Source: Bathymodiolus brooksi (taxonomy: Eukaryota; Mollusca; Bivalvia; Mytilida; Modiolidae). Taken from it: a stretch of DNA of 64,000 nt. The stretch lies in the NCBI GenBank assembly GCA_963680875.1, contig OY804590.1, positions 17,730,886 through 17,794,885 on the forward strand, read 5' to 3'. The notes under the pieces are model-generated. The model saw nothing but the letters and a program-made list of their open reading frames with translations. It searched no databases and had not been told where the DNA came from. A program made the translations under genes and the position numbers. Of the stretch, positions 45,751 through 57,575 are shown piece by piece (the stretch's first letter is position 1; each line of letters opens with the position of its first letter).

Positions 45751-47477
45751 ATGGCGAACGACAGGTTTGCATCCCTGACTACCGATGAACTGCAGGAATT
45801 ATTGGAAAACCGGGACAGTTCAAGCACAAAAAATGTCATCGGAGCTGCAAAACGCATATTTCTTGATTATTGTCGAGCCAAAAGTATTAATTCTGAGGAA
45901 CTTATCCACCAGTCGAAGGAGGAAATAGAATGGGTTTTTTTTATAAATTTCTATGCGGAAATAAGGAAGAAAGATGGGGAACTGTATAGTCGTTCATCAC
46001 TGATAAACATAATATTTGGGATGCAGAGACATTTTCAGTTATTGAGCAAGTTTGATATTATCAATGATGTGGCATTTAAGTTGTGAAATGAAATGTTTAA
46101 ATCTGTGATGACACTCCTGAAACAATCAGGATAGGCGAATGTTCAACACAAAGATGTAATAACGGAATGACATGACAAAATTATATACAAGTAAGACACT
46201 TGACATAAATACAGCTCAGGGCCTCCAGTATAAAGTTTCATAGACATTATGTTTTACACTTGTCGCAGAGGCAGAGAGAATCTACGTAAAATGAGTAAGG
46301 CTGATTTTCAACTGAAACATGACAGTCAGGGACGCAGATATTACAAAAATGTTGCCAAGTACGAGACAAACAATCACAGGGGTGATGATCTGATGGATGA
46401 GGATATTGATTCGACAAGCATTTATGAAATACCAGGTAAATGGCCTATTTTTGTGATGTTTTTCCTAAACAAATTGTTTGCTAACGTGTTCTCGTCCTGA
46501 ATATAGCTGACAAAAACTACTCGCTGGACAGTAAGTAACCATTCAATCAATCAATTAATATAATCTAAAACTCGATTCAATATGTACAATGTACATACAA
46601 ACCTGAAAGTCTAGACTTACAATTAATGTATGTTCTTGATCAACTAATTGACATTTAAAACACATCACATAGTGTGCATAGCACAACAATACCAAATATT
46701 ACATGACATCGTGCACTTTGTCTTTTGTTTTTATCATTATTATATTCTATTATCTGAATGAGAATTACAGTAATTTTGATACAATTTTGCACTGTTCATG
46801 GCTAAATCTGCATTTCTTTCTTTCAGGAGATGCAAAATGTCCTGTGCTCTCATTGGAAAAGTACATGTCCAAACTTAATGGGAATAATGATAGTTTCTGG
46901 CAGCGACCAAGAGATAATGTTACAGAGAACGATAACATTTGGTACCGAAATTCCACTGTTGGTCACAACACACCTGAAAAATTCATTAAAACTATTTCAA
47001 TTGATGCAGAACTGTCCCAGTCATATACCAACCACTGCATAAGAGCAAGCTGTATAACCGCACTAGATGATGGTGGCATGGAAGGCGGACATATAATGAA
47101 TGTCAGCGGACACAAGTCAGAGACCTCTATAAAAAGTTACTCTAGAAACGTCAGTGAAAGTAAAAAAACATGAAATGTGTACTGTGCTGCATAGTGTTTT
47201 AAATCATGTGTCTGAAAATCTGCTCCTTTTATCCAAAGAACCTATCACAGACAATCTTGTTTTTGAAACTGACCAAGTTCAAGAAGTCAACGAGGCTGAA
47301 TTTTTAAGTGATATTTTAGATCAGCCTGATACCATGCATATGACCACTAACATTATCAATAAAGAAAATTTGGAAATCAATGATCTGGTCAATGCTTCTG
47401 TTCGTCCAGTGAGCACCAAATATAATGGACCGTATTTTAACAATATTCACCAAGTCCATATTCATTATCACAATTAA
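45751..47477 (+). pseudogene. Crypton-like tyrosine recombinase gene, broken
   Basis: Starts at an ATG in good context (AAAATGGCG). N-terminal part: LTTDELQELLENRDS and FYAEIRKKDGELYSRSSLIN, the core-binding half typical of Crypton-derived (DUF3504, KCTD1/ZMYM-like) recombinases. The frame stops at 46084-46086; further stops and shifts follow to about 46240. The catalytic half then reads MFYTCRRGRENLRKMSKADF (first Arg), is interrupted by an intron with GTAAAT donor at 46436 and TTTCAG acceptor ending 46826, and continues DAKCPVLSLEKYMSKL, SQSYTNHCIRASCIT (H-x2-R), MNVSGHKSETSIKSYSRNVS (His and nucleophile Tyr). An extra A near 47166 shifts the frame into EMCTVLHSVLNHVSENL and the C-terminus at 47477. 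Tyrosine recombinases of this kind mobilise Crypton DNA by strand exchange. All four catalytic positions survive, yet several lesions make translation impossible. Confidence 0.82.
46436..46826 (+). other. Apparent intron in the Crypton-like gene
   Basis: 391 bp between ..CCAG and GAGATGC, GT..AG ended, with a pyrimidine-rich TTTCTTTCTTTCAG acceptor. Joining the ends restores the PGDAKCP reading in phase 1. The conserved protein resumes exactly at the acceptor. Confidence 0.75.
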
Positions 47478-47683
47478 CAGACATGTTTTTTTTTCAAATT
47501 CTAATTAAACTGTGCGGAATTTTGTTATCTGAACACATTACAATGGTGTTCGAGTTTTTGTTATTTGCTAAAAGTTTGTTGTTATTCAACATAAATGATC
47601 TGAACATTCTTAATGTTTCAATTCATACTTAGTGCCTTGTCCAGTTTATTTCGGTATAATAAAACAATTGATTACTACCTAAG

Positions 47684-47755
47684 ACTTGTCACTCTCGGTG
47701 ACCTGACCTGACCTCGGCCGTTGGCCTTGGTCAGGTCAGGTCACCTTGAGTGCCA
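47684..47755. repeat. Palindrome with nuclear-receptor-like half-sites
   Basis: GGTGACCTGACCTGACC, a 15-bp GC-rich loop (TCGGCCGTTGGCCTT), then GGTCAGGTCAGGTCACC: a perfect 17-bp stem, extended outward by CACTC/GAGTG. Each arm holds AGGTCA-type half-sites. Confidence 0.9.
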
Positions 47756-47907
47756 CGTCTCGAGGTCCTCATATCCTGGTATTGACTTCTTAGGGAGTAA
47801 TTAATTGTATAATGTAGAGTCAAACAGCGGTCAACATTTAACGCAATGGGCAAATATTATAGTTCATCAAGTTCTTGATGAAACGTTTTTAACGGCAAGT
47901 CAACAAA

Positions 47908-48198
47908 ATGGTATTATTTTCTTCTATGACAAACGAAGAGGTTAATAAATTGCTTCACATGCCATTGCTTACGACAGAGATAGATGATGTTTATCCATTG
48001 ACAAAATGGGGTTTATTTTGTTATTTGATTAGTATACAACGAATAGCAAGTTTGTCCTACTTGATAAGATGTGATATCAATACAGATTCAATTCAAGTAA
48101 TAACTAAAAATTGCATTTACTGTGAACGCTATATACGTAGTAATTTATTTAAGATTTGTAGCTTTATTGGCGTCGTGGCCGTGATTGTACGAGTTTAA
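47908..48198 (+). other. Open frame of 96 codons, unrecognised
   Basis: Starts MVLFSSMTNEEVNKLL at an ATG and runs to 48198; the last part overlaps a SINE-B copy. No family recognised and no relative in the window. Probably not a gene. Confidence 0.15.
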
Positions 48199-48492
48199 TT
48201 TACATCTACATTAATGTAATCGGTACGTATCACCACAAAAGGTGGTAGGACGATATTATACCACAATCTCCTCGTACAAGATTCTAGGGATTCGATTCAA
48301 CAACTGAGTGTATTTATGCGGAACCGGTTATGCTTTCTGTGTGCGGAGAGTAGCTATTCTCATGTGGTTGTGTATTCTATACAACATCACGTGATAAAGT
48401 TTGTCTGCGAATAGTAGCAGACCTGTGGTTTTCTCCGGGTACTTCGGTCTTTCAACCAATAAAACTAAAAGTGACATTAAGCACCAATAATC
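48160..48492 (+). repeat. SINE-B copy, diverged
   Basis: GGCGTCGTGGCCGTGATTGT head, then ATAAAGTTTGTCTGCGAAT, CCTGTGGTTTTCTCCGGG, CCAATAAAACTAAAAGTGAC, ATTAAGCACCAATAA. Confidence 0.75.
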
Positions 48493-49654
48493 AGGGTCGG
48501 CCTTAGGAGGTGTGGGATCCCATACAATTATATAAGCATTGCTATTCTCTGTGAAACCTGCAGTGTCTTGTTGTGTGTACTGGAACAATCGAGGGGAGAT
48601 AACTCTAACGCGGAACCCCTTAGGCACGATTTCAATTGGGAGCAATTGGTCCAATTGGCTTAAGGCTGGCCCTGCCAATAACCATTACTAGAAAAGGGTT
48701 TCACACTGATTTATTAATATATGTATTTAATAATCTTATTTTTGTTGACATTTCATTCCCATTTACATATTTGTGTATATAGTAATGTATTTCCGTATTA
48801 CTAGTATTTTCTATAATCTCTGGATAACTTGAGAAACACTTAAATGAATATTTAAATGAAATAATACTAGAAAACATGTAGCAAATTATAAATAATAAGA
48901 TTATCACAAACTTGTCGAAACATTCCATAAATTACTGGTAGCGACGACATTATAGGAACTACATAATAAATACTTTCTGAAAGCTTTCGCAAATAGCGTA
49001 AATAATGGTTAAAAAGAAGTGTTGTTGCACTTCCTGAATCCATCTTACATAATAATCCTAGAAATGTAGAATTAATACTGTCCTTGAAGACTTCATGATG
49101 TCTACTCAGAGTGTCTTCTGAAGCCAAATTGTAGGTTGTAATATCATTGCTACAAATCCAGATAGAAATGCTTTTGATATTGATGTCTTTAATACCTTGA
49201 TAGACACACACATCCGATTAGAACATTGATGACATTAACATAGCAAGGTTATATAAATACAGATCTAAAATTCTAACTGAACTATAAACTAAGGTTTATT
49301 TTCTCGGTTTATAAACAAGAAATGACAGTGATAACAATTTGCTCTGAACCTTTATCTGTTAACTGATTTATCTGCCAAAGGTGTAACTGTAGATTTATCG
49401 ATAAAAATCGAAGAAAACCATCTTAGATAGAACGAACGTGGATTTCTCCTCTGCTACAGTTTGATGCAAAAGTATTATTAAAACAGCACTTGTATGCTAA
49501 AACTTTACGTAGCATTTGATTCTGTAGTTCGAAATTACAATAGCGTAAAGCAAATAGCATTTTAATCGAGATCCCATCGAATACGAGAGATAAAATATGA
49601 TTTATTTGCGTATGTTATTGTAGTGACACTTGGCAGTGACTAAAGTAGTATATA
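48493..49654. other. Non-coding; weak minus-strand frame
   Basis: A 114-codon minus-strand frame at 48867-49211 (contains EDTLSRHHEVFKDSINSTFL) overlaps another at 48701-48928. I recognise no family, so neither is called. Confidence 0.4.
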
Positions 49655-49935
49655 TGTGGTTACAAAGTCACATTTGCGGAGGTGGAGCTACCGGACGTGA
49701 CGTCACCGGAAGTGGCCCTAACCGGAAGTCGTGTGACCGTAAGAGGCTGCCTTGAAGTATGTTCTGCGCATGCGCGGATTTTTCCTGCGTTTTTTTTTTT
49801 ACTAGAGTAGTAGTACAAAATGTTGGTACACGTGATCCCGAAGGGGTTCCCTTGGGTGCGCGCATGCGCAACCGGGTTTTCCCCCGTTTTTTCGGGTATT
49901 TTGACTGGAAATGACGTTACCCTTAGGGCTAAAAA
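49655..49935 (-). repeat. GC-rich repeat E, copy 1 (inverted)
   Basis: A CpG-rich island in AT-rich DNA. On the minus strand: TAACGTCATTTCCAGTCAAA, TTGCGCATGCGCGCACCC, AAGGGAACCCC, GCGCATGCGC again, then ACTTCCGG motifs and CACCTCCGCAAATGTGAC. GCGCATGCGC resembles the NRF1 site and CTTCCGG the ETS site. Matches 58072-58420 in the opposite orientation. Confidence 0.85.
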
Positions 49936-52204
49936 AAAATGAAAAAAAAAATAAGAAAATAATTTAAAAAAATTAAGTCATTAATTGGACAGAGCAAGGT
50001 GCATTAAATATCTATAACCTTAAAATGACATCAATGTTAAAGGTCATGAAACCGGAAGTTGCATTTTGATGCAAAGCAGTGCCTAGCAACCATATAATTT
50101 TAGAATCAGGATAAGGACTATCAAGTGGGAGTGACATTTTTAAGAAACAAGATTTTTTAAATGTCCCTGGTAGCCAAGAGAATGTGGTATTGGCAAACAA
50201 ATATGTACCTTTCTATTTAATAATTTTACAAGAATACCTTTAATTTGATAATATTTCATATCATATAGGAAATAAGTATTACAATCTTTTCAAGCAGGTG
50301 ACAGCCATGCAATATATCTACCAACAGGATCCCGAGCTACATTAAATATTTTTTATGTAAACGTCTGGACATTGAACCCATCACATTTGCTTTGTATATC
50401 ATTAATGCTTCGTCATTCCATACCCCATACAATATATCAAAATTGATGCGTTATGTTGCTATCATATTGAATATTCAAAACAATTATATTGTATATGCCA
50501 CATGTACACACGCTTCAACACGTGTCTTATGTCTATCACTAGATTCGCCTTATAGAACAATGTAGCACTATCGACTATTGAAGCTATATTTTATAGTGGA
50601 TATATATTGGGCTCGAATCCCGTTGAGGGTAAAACAAACAATTAGCCCAGCTTAAAAATCTAACTCGTAAAAGGTTTAATTTCCAAATGTTATATTTAAT
50701 CTTCATCCATACCTCCAGTAGAGGAGATATGTTGTATGATTGTCACTGACTTAGACGATTGGATAATATACTTTATTTTCTGTGAATGGATGGTGAATTC
50801 GTCTTCATCCTATGCAAACAAAAAATCTCCTCAATAAAAACGTATATATCAAATCTAGTGTGCACGGCGATTTAACACTAACACTTCTGCGGAAACAATT
50901 ATTGCTATTTCACCTGAACACATCCTGTCTCAGTGAAAAATGTTAGTGCAATGGTAAAGTTGGGTTACCGTTAACCAATTTAATCTCGCCACATTGTTGT
51001 GCCTGTCTCGGGGCCTGGGTTTCTATCACTAAATGATGATAATTTGTTGTGTTCAATGATTTGGGGTTGTTTGTTTTGTTTGGTATTTGTAGAGCTGTTT
51101 ACCATCTATTTTATTTTCGTAATCAAAATGACGTACTTAATAACATATAGCTTCGCAACTTACAAAACACGCTACATATTGTCACCATATATGTACATAC
51201 ACGCGCACACACAGACAACATATTTTGAAATATGCAAACACACTGCATCAGTATTAAGTTATGTTATGCCACACACACACAATAATAAAAACATTATGAT
51301 AACTTAGATAAAGCTTCAAATAATAAATGTCCGAATTATATTTCCGGTGATAGATAGCCCAATATATATAATGAACGAGTTCAAGACGCATACATCTTGT
51401 TAGTTATATTTGCACAACTTCTTGAGTGTAATGATAAGCTTCTAATGCCATGAAGGACCAGTGTAGTTTAGTGCATATACAGATACAAATTGTATTTAAA
51501 GTCGGAGTATAAAAACATACAACATAAGCTCTGAAGAGCTTTAAAAACCGACATATTATTGCTGTTTTTTTTACCATAAAACAAGCATAATACCACAGTG
51601 GTTGGTAACAGTCCCGATATCCTACTTCAAGTGTTCAGGCTGGAGTTGTAGTGAACAATTTGATCTAACAATATTACTAACCTATAGGTCATATTCATTT
51701 TGCATATCAGTTGATAAGATAAGTTTAAACAAATTAATCAAATCATTACGTCATTAGAAATAATAACATGCTGATTCATTCCTATTTATTTCATAATTAG
51801 TGTTAATTCAATAGCTTAATTAGCCTACAGTAACATGAAGAAATCTATTTGTAAGATTTCTAAGTGTAGTCTGAGTGTGGTCACATGTACGAACATATTT
51901 TATACAGATACAATTAATTAGTCTAGAAGTACGAACATTAAATTGGTTTCTCATAAAATATCTGAATTATGTATTTGTAATCCTTAATCACCCCCCCTCG
52001 GGAAGGCAATTTACTTAGATTCTTTTGCATTTAACAATGATCGTATCGTCATTAAAATCTGTCTGTTTTAATCCGGTAATAAAACTCGTCCTTCATACCA
52101 TCTTGTGCAATGTATGCATGTCCACAAGTTGATGAGGCCTGTAGGTAGACAATTGATCAGCATCACGTTGACCACTAAATCTGGTATAAATAAATGTTTT
52201 TTAT
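49936..52204. other. Non-coding, no clear feature
   Basis: An A-rich run is at 49930-49960, a tRNA box-B-like string GGGCTCGAATCCCGTTG near 50609, and short (CA) runs near 51200-51290. No coding signal. Confidence 0.5.
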
Positions 52205-52535
52205 TACTATCAGTGGGCGGACTAGTAGCCCCGATTGCATCATCCGACGCAGTAGTCAGTATTTCGTCACTGACATTGTTTATTATATATATTTATTACT
52301 GAAATTTACTGAAATTTACAGTTTCTAAATAATGTAATTATTAATAAAACTAAGGTTCTCCTCCATCAGACATAGGTGACCTTAGCTGATTTTGACTATC
52401 CTGGTATTATTGCTCCCAAAACTTTAAATTATTTAGCTTTCCAATCTTTTCTTATTTAGCGTACCCGATGACGGTTATTTCATAATGGAGGCGTGTGCAC
52501 GAAATTAGATATTTACGTTTTTATTAGTGCATTTT
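52205..52535 (+). repeat. Dispersed family C copy
   Basis: GCATCATCCGACGCAGTAG, TAATTATTAATAAAACTAAG, GACATAGGTGACCTTAGCTG, AATTATTTAGCTTTCCAATC, tail GCGTACCCGATGACGGTTAT and ATTAGATATTTACGTTTTTA. The hammerhead-like boxes are damaged (CCGATGA; GAAAC missing). Confidence 0.8.
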
Positions 52536-53614
52536 CAACTTAGCATTTTTTCGATAGGTGGTACACATATACAATGTATCAATCATTATCTTCTGTCAAG
52601 AATTATTCACCACATTAATTTGTATTTTTATGCAACATATAAAATATCCTGTCGTCTGCTCACATCAAAGACGAAGCATTTTTGTTTGACACATGCTCTT
52701 TGTTATGTCATTAAGTTCCTGTAGGATTATTTCTACGTATTGTATCACTTTTTGTATAAAACAAGCTAAAACGTTCTGTTCCCTTTGACATTTAATGCAT
52801 CGCCATTTTCTGCAATATACATTCTAAACAACGATTTATGAAAGAAATTGGTCGACAAATTGGAACTAAATTACAGAAATGTTTTGATATGTGACATCGC
52901 GCGACTGCATACGGCCTGGAGTGTCTGTTGATTATGAAAAAAAATGTCACTGGCTTTTATATGAAAACATTATTGAAGGTGTAATTAAATATCTAGTCAT
53001 TTTATTTATTTTATTTGTCATTTTGAATTGAAGAAATGGGAAATTGTGATCTTTGTCCTATAAAGCTAGTTTCTACTTTGAATCTTTGTAATCTGTTATG
53101 CATTGCACTGTTTGGCGTCTTTCCATGACACAGAAATCTTATAATAGACATTTTACGCAGGAAATTAATTCACAGCCACCTTGGAATTGAAGTATGCATT
53201 AAGCAGAATACAGAATAATAGCTTTTATCTTCTATTTTCTATTGGCAGATACATTTACTACTATGTTGGTTACAAAAAATCAGTATTGAACTGTTACATC
53301 AGTAGGGATTGTGATCCCTAATTTATACCCATCTAGTTTTAGCATGCTGGGTAATTGAAGGTTATATGTATCCTCATCTAGGTTTATCATGGTGGATTCT
53401 ATCTCACCGCGCTCTAGATTTTTATTTTTTTCTTCCAAAAGGAATATTCATCAAAGTTTATTCGTATGCTAAAAGGATATATTTTCAGCATACGCTCTTA
53501 TTGATAACTGTTTAGCTTCTATTACATTCCAAGTTGAACACTCAAAAGACCTAATCTTTATTTGTTTTCCGTTTTAAGTATCAATATTCCATCACTTCCT
53601 ACACATGGCGTTTT
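52536..53614. other. Non-coding, no feature seen
   Basis: AT-rich. Nothing recognised. Confidence 0.5.
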
Positions 53615-54735
53615 TGTGTCCTAGTAAAAAAATACGTAGATAATGAATTTGGTGTGCGCGACGCGTTTCTGGAATAACCTTCATTGGGTATGATTATAAT
53701 AACCTTCATTGGGTATGATTATAATAACCTTCATTGGGTACGATTATAATAACCTTCATTGGGTATGATTATGATAACCTTCAATGGGTATGATTATAAT
53801 AACCTTCATTGGATATGATTATAATAACCTTCATTGGGTATGATTATAATAACCTTCATTGGGTACGATTATAATAACCTTCATTGGGTATGATTATAAT
53901 AACCTTCATTGGGTATGATTATAATAACCTTCATTGGGTATGATTATAATAACCTTCATTGGGTATGATTATGATAACCTTCATTGGGTATGATTATAAT
54001 AACCTTCATTGGGTATGATTATAATAACCTTCATTGGGTATGATTATAATAACCTTCATTGGATATGATTATAATAACCTTCATTGGGTACGATTATAAT
54101 AACCTTCATTGGGTATGATTATAATAACCTTCAATGGGTATGATTATAATAACCTTCATTGGATATGATTATGATAACCTTCAATGGGTATGATTATAAT
54201 AACCTTCATTGGGTATGATTATAATAACCTTCATTGGGTATGATTATAATAACCTTCATTGGGTATGATTATGATAACCTTCATTGGGTATGATTATAAT
54301 AACCTTCATTGGGTATGATTATAATAACCTTCATTGGGTATGATTATAATAACCTTCAATGGGTATGATTATGATAACCTTCATTGGGTATGATTATAAT
54401 AACCTTCATTGGTATGATTATAATCAAATGATTGGAAAACCAAATAAAAAAGCAGATTTTGGGATCAGGTAGACCAAAGGACCTAAATAGGATAGACAAA
54501 TTGGGTAAGGTCACCTATTCCTGAGAGAGGAGAACCTTGGTTTTATTAATAATTACATTATTTAGGCACTTCAAATTTTAATAATAGATATATTTAATAA
54601 ATATGCTGTCGAAACACTGACAAAAGGTCGGATGATACCCTTAGGAACTAATAGTCTACCAGCAGTGATGTCAAGGCAGTGATAAATTGATACTGATATT
54701 CTGGAGCAAATCGGTTCTGCGTATTCGTTATTTCG
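53615..54735 (-). repeat. Dispersed family C copy split by a minisatellite
   Basis: The tail TTCCAGAAACGCGTCGCGCA (minus strand, about 53674-53655) and the body AGGAATAGGTGACCTTACCC, GTCCTTTGGTCTACCTGATC (54425-54735) belong to one copy. Between them lies the 25-bp array at 53676-54424. Confidence 0.85.
53676..54424 (+). repeat. 25-bp minisatellite, 30 copies
   Basis: The unit is AACCTTCATTGGGTATGATT plus ATAAT, with very few variants (GGGTACG, GGATATG, CAATGGG, TTATGAT). The total of 749 bp is 30 units with one base missing in the last. The unit includes the AACCTTCATTGGGT of the family C tail, so the array looks like a local expansion of that spot. Confidence 0.97.
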
Positions 54736-54756
54736 TAACCGAAACCACCTCGTTAC

Positions 54757-55620
54757 TATACACAAAGAAAAAAGTTAAGCACCCATTGTGCTATATTAAA
54801 ACATAATAAGTTACACTAAGTTTAGATTCTAATATTTATTTTGATTATAGCAAGAACAATGTTCCATTAAAAAGATGTGCTCACACAGGTGTGACCGTTA
54901 TGTCTAATACCGACTAGTCATGCACGCGAACCATGCCTCTCACGCATTTCTCAAAATTCAGTATGTTCACGCTTCGAATTTGGGTATTTAAGTCGGGTGT
55001 TTGAAAAAATTATTAATTCACAGTAAGCATGGTACGAAGGCGAATATCAGAAGCACAAAGATGGCAAATAATCGGCATGCATACAACAGGGATGTCCTTC
55101 AAAGCTATTGGACGTCAGATGGGCTACCACTATACTGTAGTCAGCTGACTGGTGAGAAAACACACACAAGCCAACAATGTGAAAGACTTGCCAAGATCCG
55201 GCAGACCATCGGTAGCATCTGATCGTGACAACAGAGTATTGCAGAGTTTGGTTAGACGGATGCCAATCACAACCAGTCCCGTACTCAAACAAAACTGGCT
55301 GCCCAATAGACGTCTGTCAACAAGAACAGTTAGAAACCGTTTGAAATCAGCGGGATTTAAGTCAAGGAGAGTCATTGAACGTCCACTGTTGGCAGACCGA
55401 CATCGACGATCACATTTGGCATAGTGTTTAGCACGACGTGGTTGGAATTTAAGGACATGGCGCAAGATCCATTGGTCAGGCGAGAGCCGGTTTCTGCTTC
55501 ATGTAACCGACGGCCGATGAGGGTTTGGAGACACAAAAATACAGCCTATACCCGGTGGAGGCTCAGTAATGGTTTGGGGGTGTATCTCTCATGACTCCAA
55601 GCTGGATTTAGTCACCATTC
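54757..55620 (+). mobile_element. Tc1/mariner-like transposon, truncated
   Basis: The transposase remnant at 55029-55615 is preceded by about 270 bp that begins with AAAGAAAAAAGTTAAGCACC near 54764, a string of the kind found at Tc1 ends. The right half, including the end of the transposase and the other inverted repeat, is missing. Homology stops near 55615. Confidence 0.7.
55029..55615 (+). pseudogene. Tc1-like transposase, broken
   Basis: DDE transposase that cuts and pastes Tc1 elements. N-terminal HTH pair: MVRRRISEAQRWQIIGMHTT, GMSFKAIGRQMGYHYTVVS, then a TGA at 55146-55148 where Arg is expected (CGA to TGA), LVRKHTQANNVKDLPRSGRP with the GRPR-type linker, and the second HTH TVRNRLKSAGFKSRRVIERP. 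A TAG at 55422-55424 stands for an expected Trp. After it come RRGWNLRTWRKIHWSGESRF, where the first catalytic Asp of the usual SDESRF has become Gly, and GGGSVMVWGCISHDSKLDL after a frameshift. The third catalytic residue region is absent. Confidence 0.88.
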
Positions 55621-56184
55621 CGGTCACGTCACTTCCGGCAATATTTTTCTACACTTGTTCCTTTTTGTATCCTGTTTTCTGATTGGCTCTTTTTGCTGAT
55701 TTCTGATTGGTTCATGGACACTGGATTCTGTCATCTCATTTGTTAAAAATCCTGTCATTTGATTGGCTGGACACATTCAATCCGTTTTTGTCAACAAACG
55801 TCTACACTTAAACAGCAGCAGCCATACACGTTTACCCCAGAGCAGTGATGCGTATCCACCACCACCATCACCACCACCTCCGCCGCTGTCGCAGGAGCAG
55901 TAGCAGCACTTACGAATACGGAAAAACAAAAAACAAAAAAATAATTTAAAACATAAGCGTAAATTGAATTTCTTAATTTATTCCATAATACGTTCTAAAT
56001 TAAACGTGTGGAATAAAAGACTCTTTTTTTCAAAGATTAATACCCTTGGTCTTCTTTAGACATGCCACCGGGTTTAACTGAATTTTATTTCTCATTTTTT
56101 TAATGCAGCTTTTGATCGTATTTACTGATAAGTGTGCCGGTTGTTATTGACATTCTATTTTTAAACATGGCATTATATAAAAAA
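55621..56184. other. Non-coding; trinucleotide-rich patch
   Basis: Starts with CGGTCACGTCACTTCCGG, reminiscent of repeat E. An ACC/GCC-rich patch at about 55857-55905 follows. No gene seen. Confidence 0.5.
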
Positions 56185-57285
56185 AAAAGATAGGGAAAAT
56201 ATCGAAGAAAAGTAAGTTGAATAATGAAAAGATATGGAAAACATGGAAGAAAAGAAAGTTGAATAGTGATACGATTTGGAAAGTATGGAAGAACAATAAG
56301 TTGAATAGTGAAAAGATTTCGAAAATATGGAAGAAAAATAAGTTGAATAGTGAAAAGATATCGAAAATATGGAAGAAAAATCAGTTGAATAGTGAAATGA
56401 TTTGGAAAATATGGAAGAAAGGTAGGTTGAATAGTGGAAAATACAGAAGAAAATAGTAAAAAGATAGGGGAAATATTGAAGAAAAATAAGTTGAATAGAG
56501 AAAAGATATGAAAAATATGGAAGAAAGGCAAGTCGAATAGTGAAATGATATGGAAAATATGGAAGAAAATTGTGAAATGATATGGAAAATATGGAAGAAA
56601 AGTAAGTTCAATAGTGAAAAGATATGGAAAATGCGGAAGAAAAATAAGTTGAATAGTGAAAAGATATCGAAAATATGGAAGAAAGGTCAGTTGAATAGAG
56701 AAATGATTTAAAAAAAATATGGAAGAAAGGTAGGTTGAATAGTGGAAAGATTTGGAAATATGGAAGCGTTCCCAAATGTGCCGGTACGACAGACAACCGT
56801 AATGCAAGATCTACTTGTCCGACATCAGTTTTCACTGGTACGGAACAATCGGACAAACGTTAATGTAGAGGCCTGGGAAAATATGGAAGAAAAGTAAGCT
56901 GAATAGTGAAATGATATGGAAAATACAGAAGAAAAGTAATTTGAATAGTGAAAAGATATGAAAAATATGGAAGAAACCCAAGTTAAATAGTGAAAAGATA
57001 TGGAAAATACAGAAGAAAATAGTGAAAAGATATGGAAATTATGAAAGAAAGATAAGTTGAATAGTGAAAAGATTTGGAAAATACAGAAGAAAATTATGAA
57101 ATGATATGGAAAATATAGATGAAATGTGAAATGATATGGAAAATATGGAAGCAACGTAAGTTAAAAAGTGAAAAGATATGGAAAATATGAATGAAAAGCA
57201 AGTTGAATTGTGAAAAGATATGGAAAATATGGAAAAAAGGCAAGTTAAATAGGGAAATGATATGGAAAATATGGAAGATCTTAAT
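56185..57285 (+). repeat. 42-bp minisatellite, about 23 copies
   Basis: The unit is AAGTTGAATAGTGAAAAGAT, ATGGAAAATATGGAAGAAAA plus 2 bp; unit starts at 56216, 56258 and 56300 show the 42-bp period. It is interrupted at about 56757-56875 by unrelated sequence containing CGGTACGACAGACAACCG. Being a multiple of three, it gives long open frames on both strands (unit KLNSEKISKIWKKN on the plus strand), which I treat as artefacts. Confidence 0.93.
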
Positions 57286-57297
57286 TACACCCAAAGA

Positions 57298-57398
57298 AAC
57301 CTCCTCCTCCCCCTTCTCCTCCTCCTCCTCCTCCACCTACTTCGCCTCATCCTCCTTCCCGTCCCTCCCTCCTCCACCTCCACCTCCCCCCGCTATGC
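57298..57398 (+). repeat. CT-rich (CTC)n low-complexity tract
   Basis: Almost pure pyrimidine stretch of CCTCCTCC type, directly beside the purine-rich 42-bp array. Confidence 0.9.
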
Positions 57399-57575
57399 AT
57401 AAATATACATTGTTTTTCAGAATTGAGAAGAATCATCCTGGAATAGTTTTTGTTATAGACTATGCAAGTAGGGATCAAATTTACCATTTCATTCATTTGA
57501 CTCTCACGTTATTTAGTAGAAATACCACAGTGAGAACGCAGACGTGATAGACTACTTGGAGTACTACACAACATA

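Noticed and set aside
48701..49211. Minus-strand pair of overlapping frames as a host gene
   Set aside because: No recognisable family or conserved motif; two frames would need joining without a visible splice site.
53676..54424. CRISPR-like or regulatory array
   Set aside because: The 25-bp units have no spacers and derive from a dispersed repeat; it is a minisatellite.
55130..55465. Minus-strand frame of 111 codons over the Tc1 remnant
   Set aside because: Shadow of the transposase on the opposite strand.
56100..57550. Long Phe/Ser-rich minus-strand and Lys/Trp-rich plus-strand frames
   Set aside because: Created by the 42-bp minisatellite, whose length is a multiple of three.
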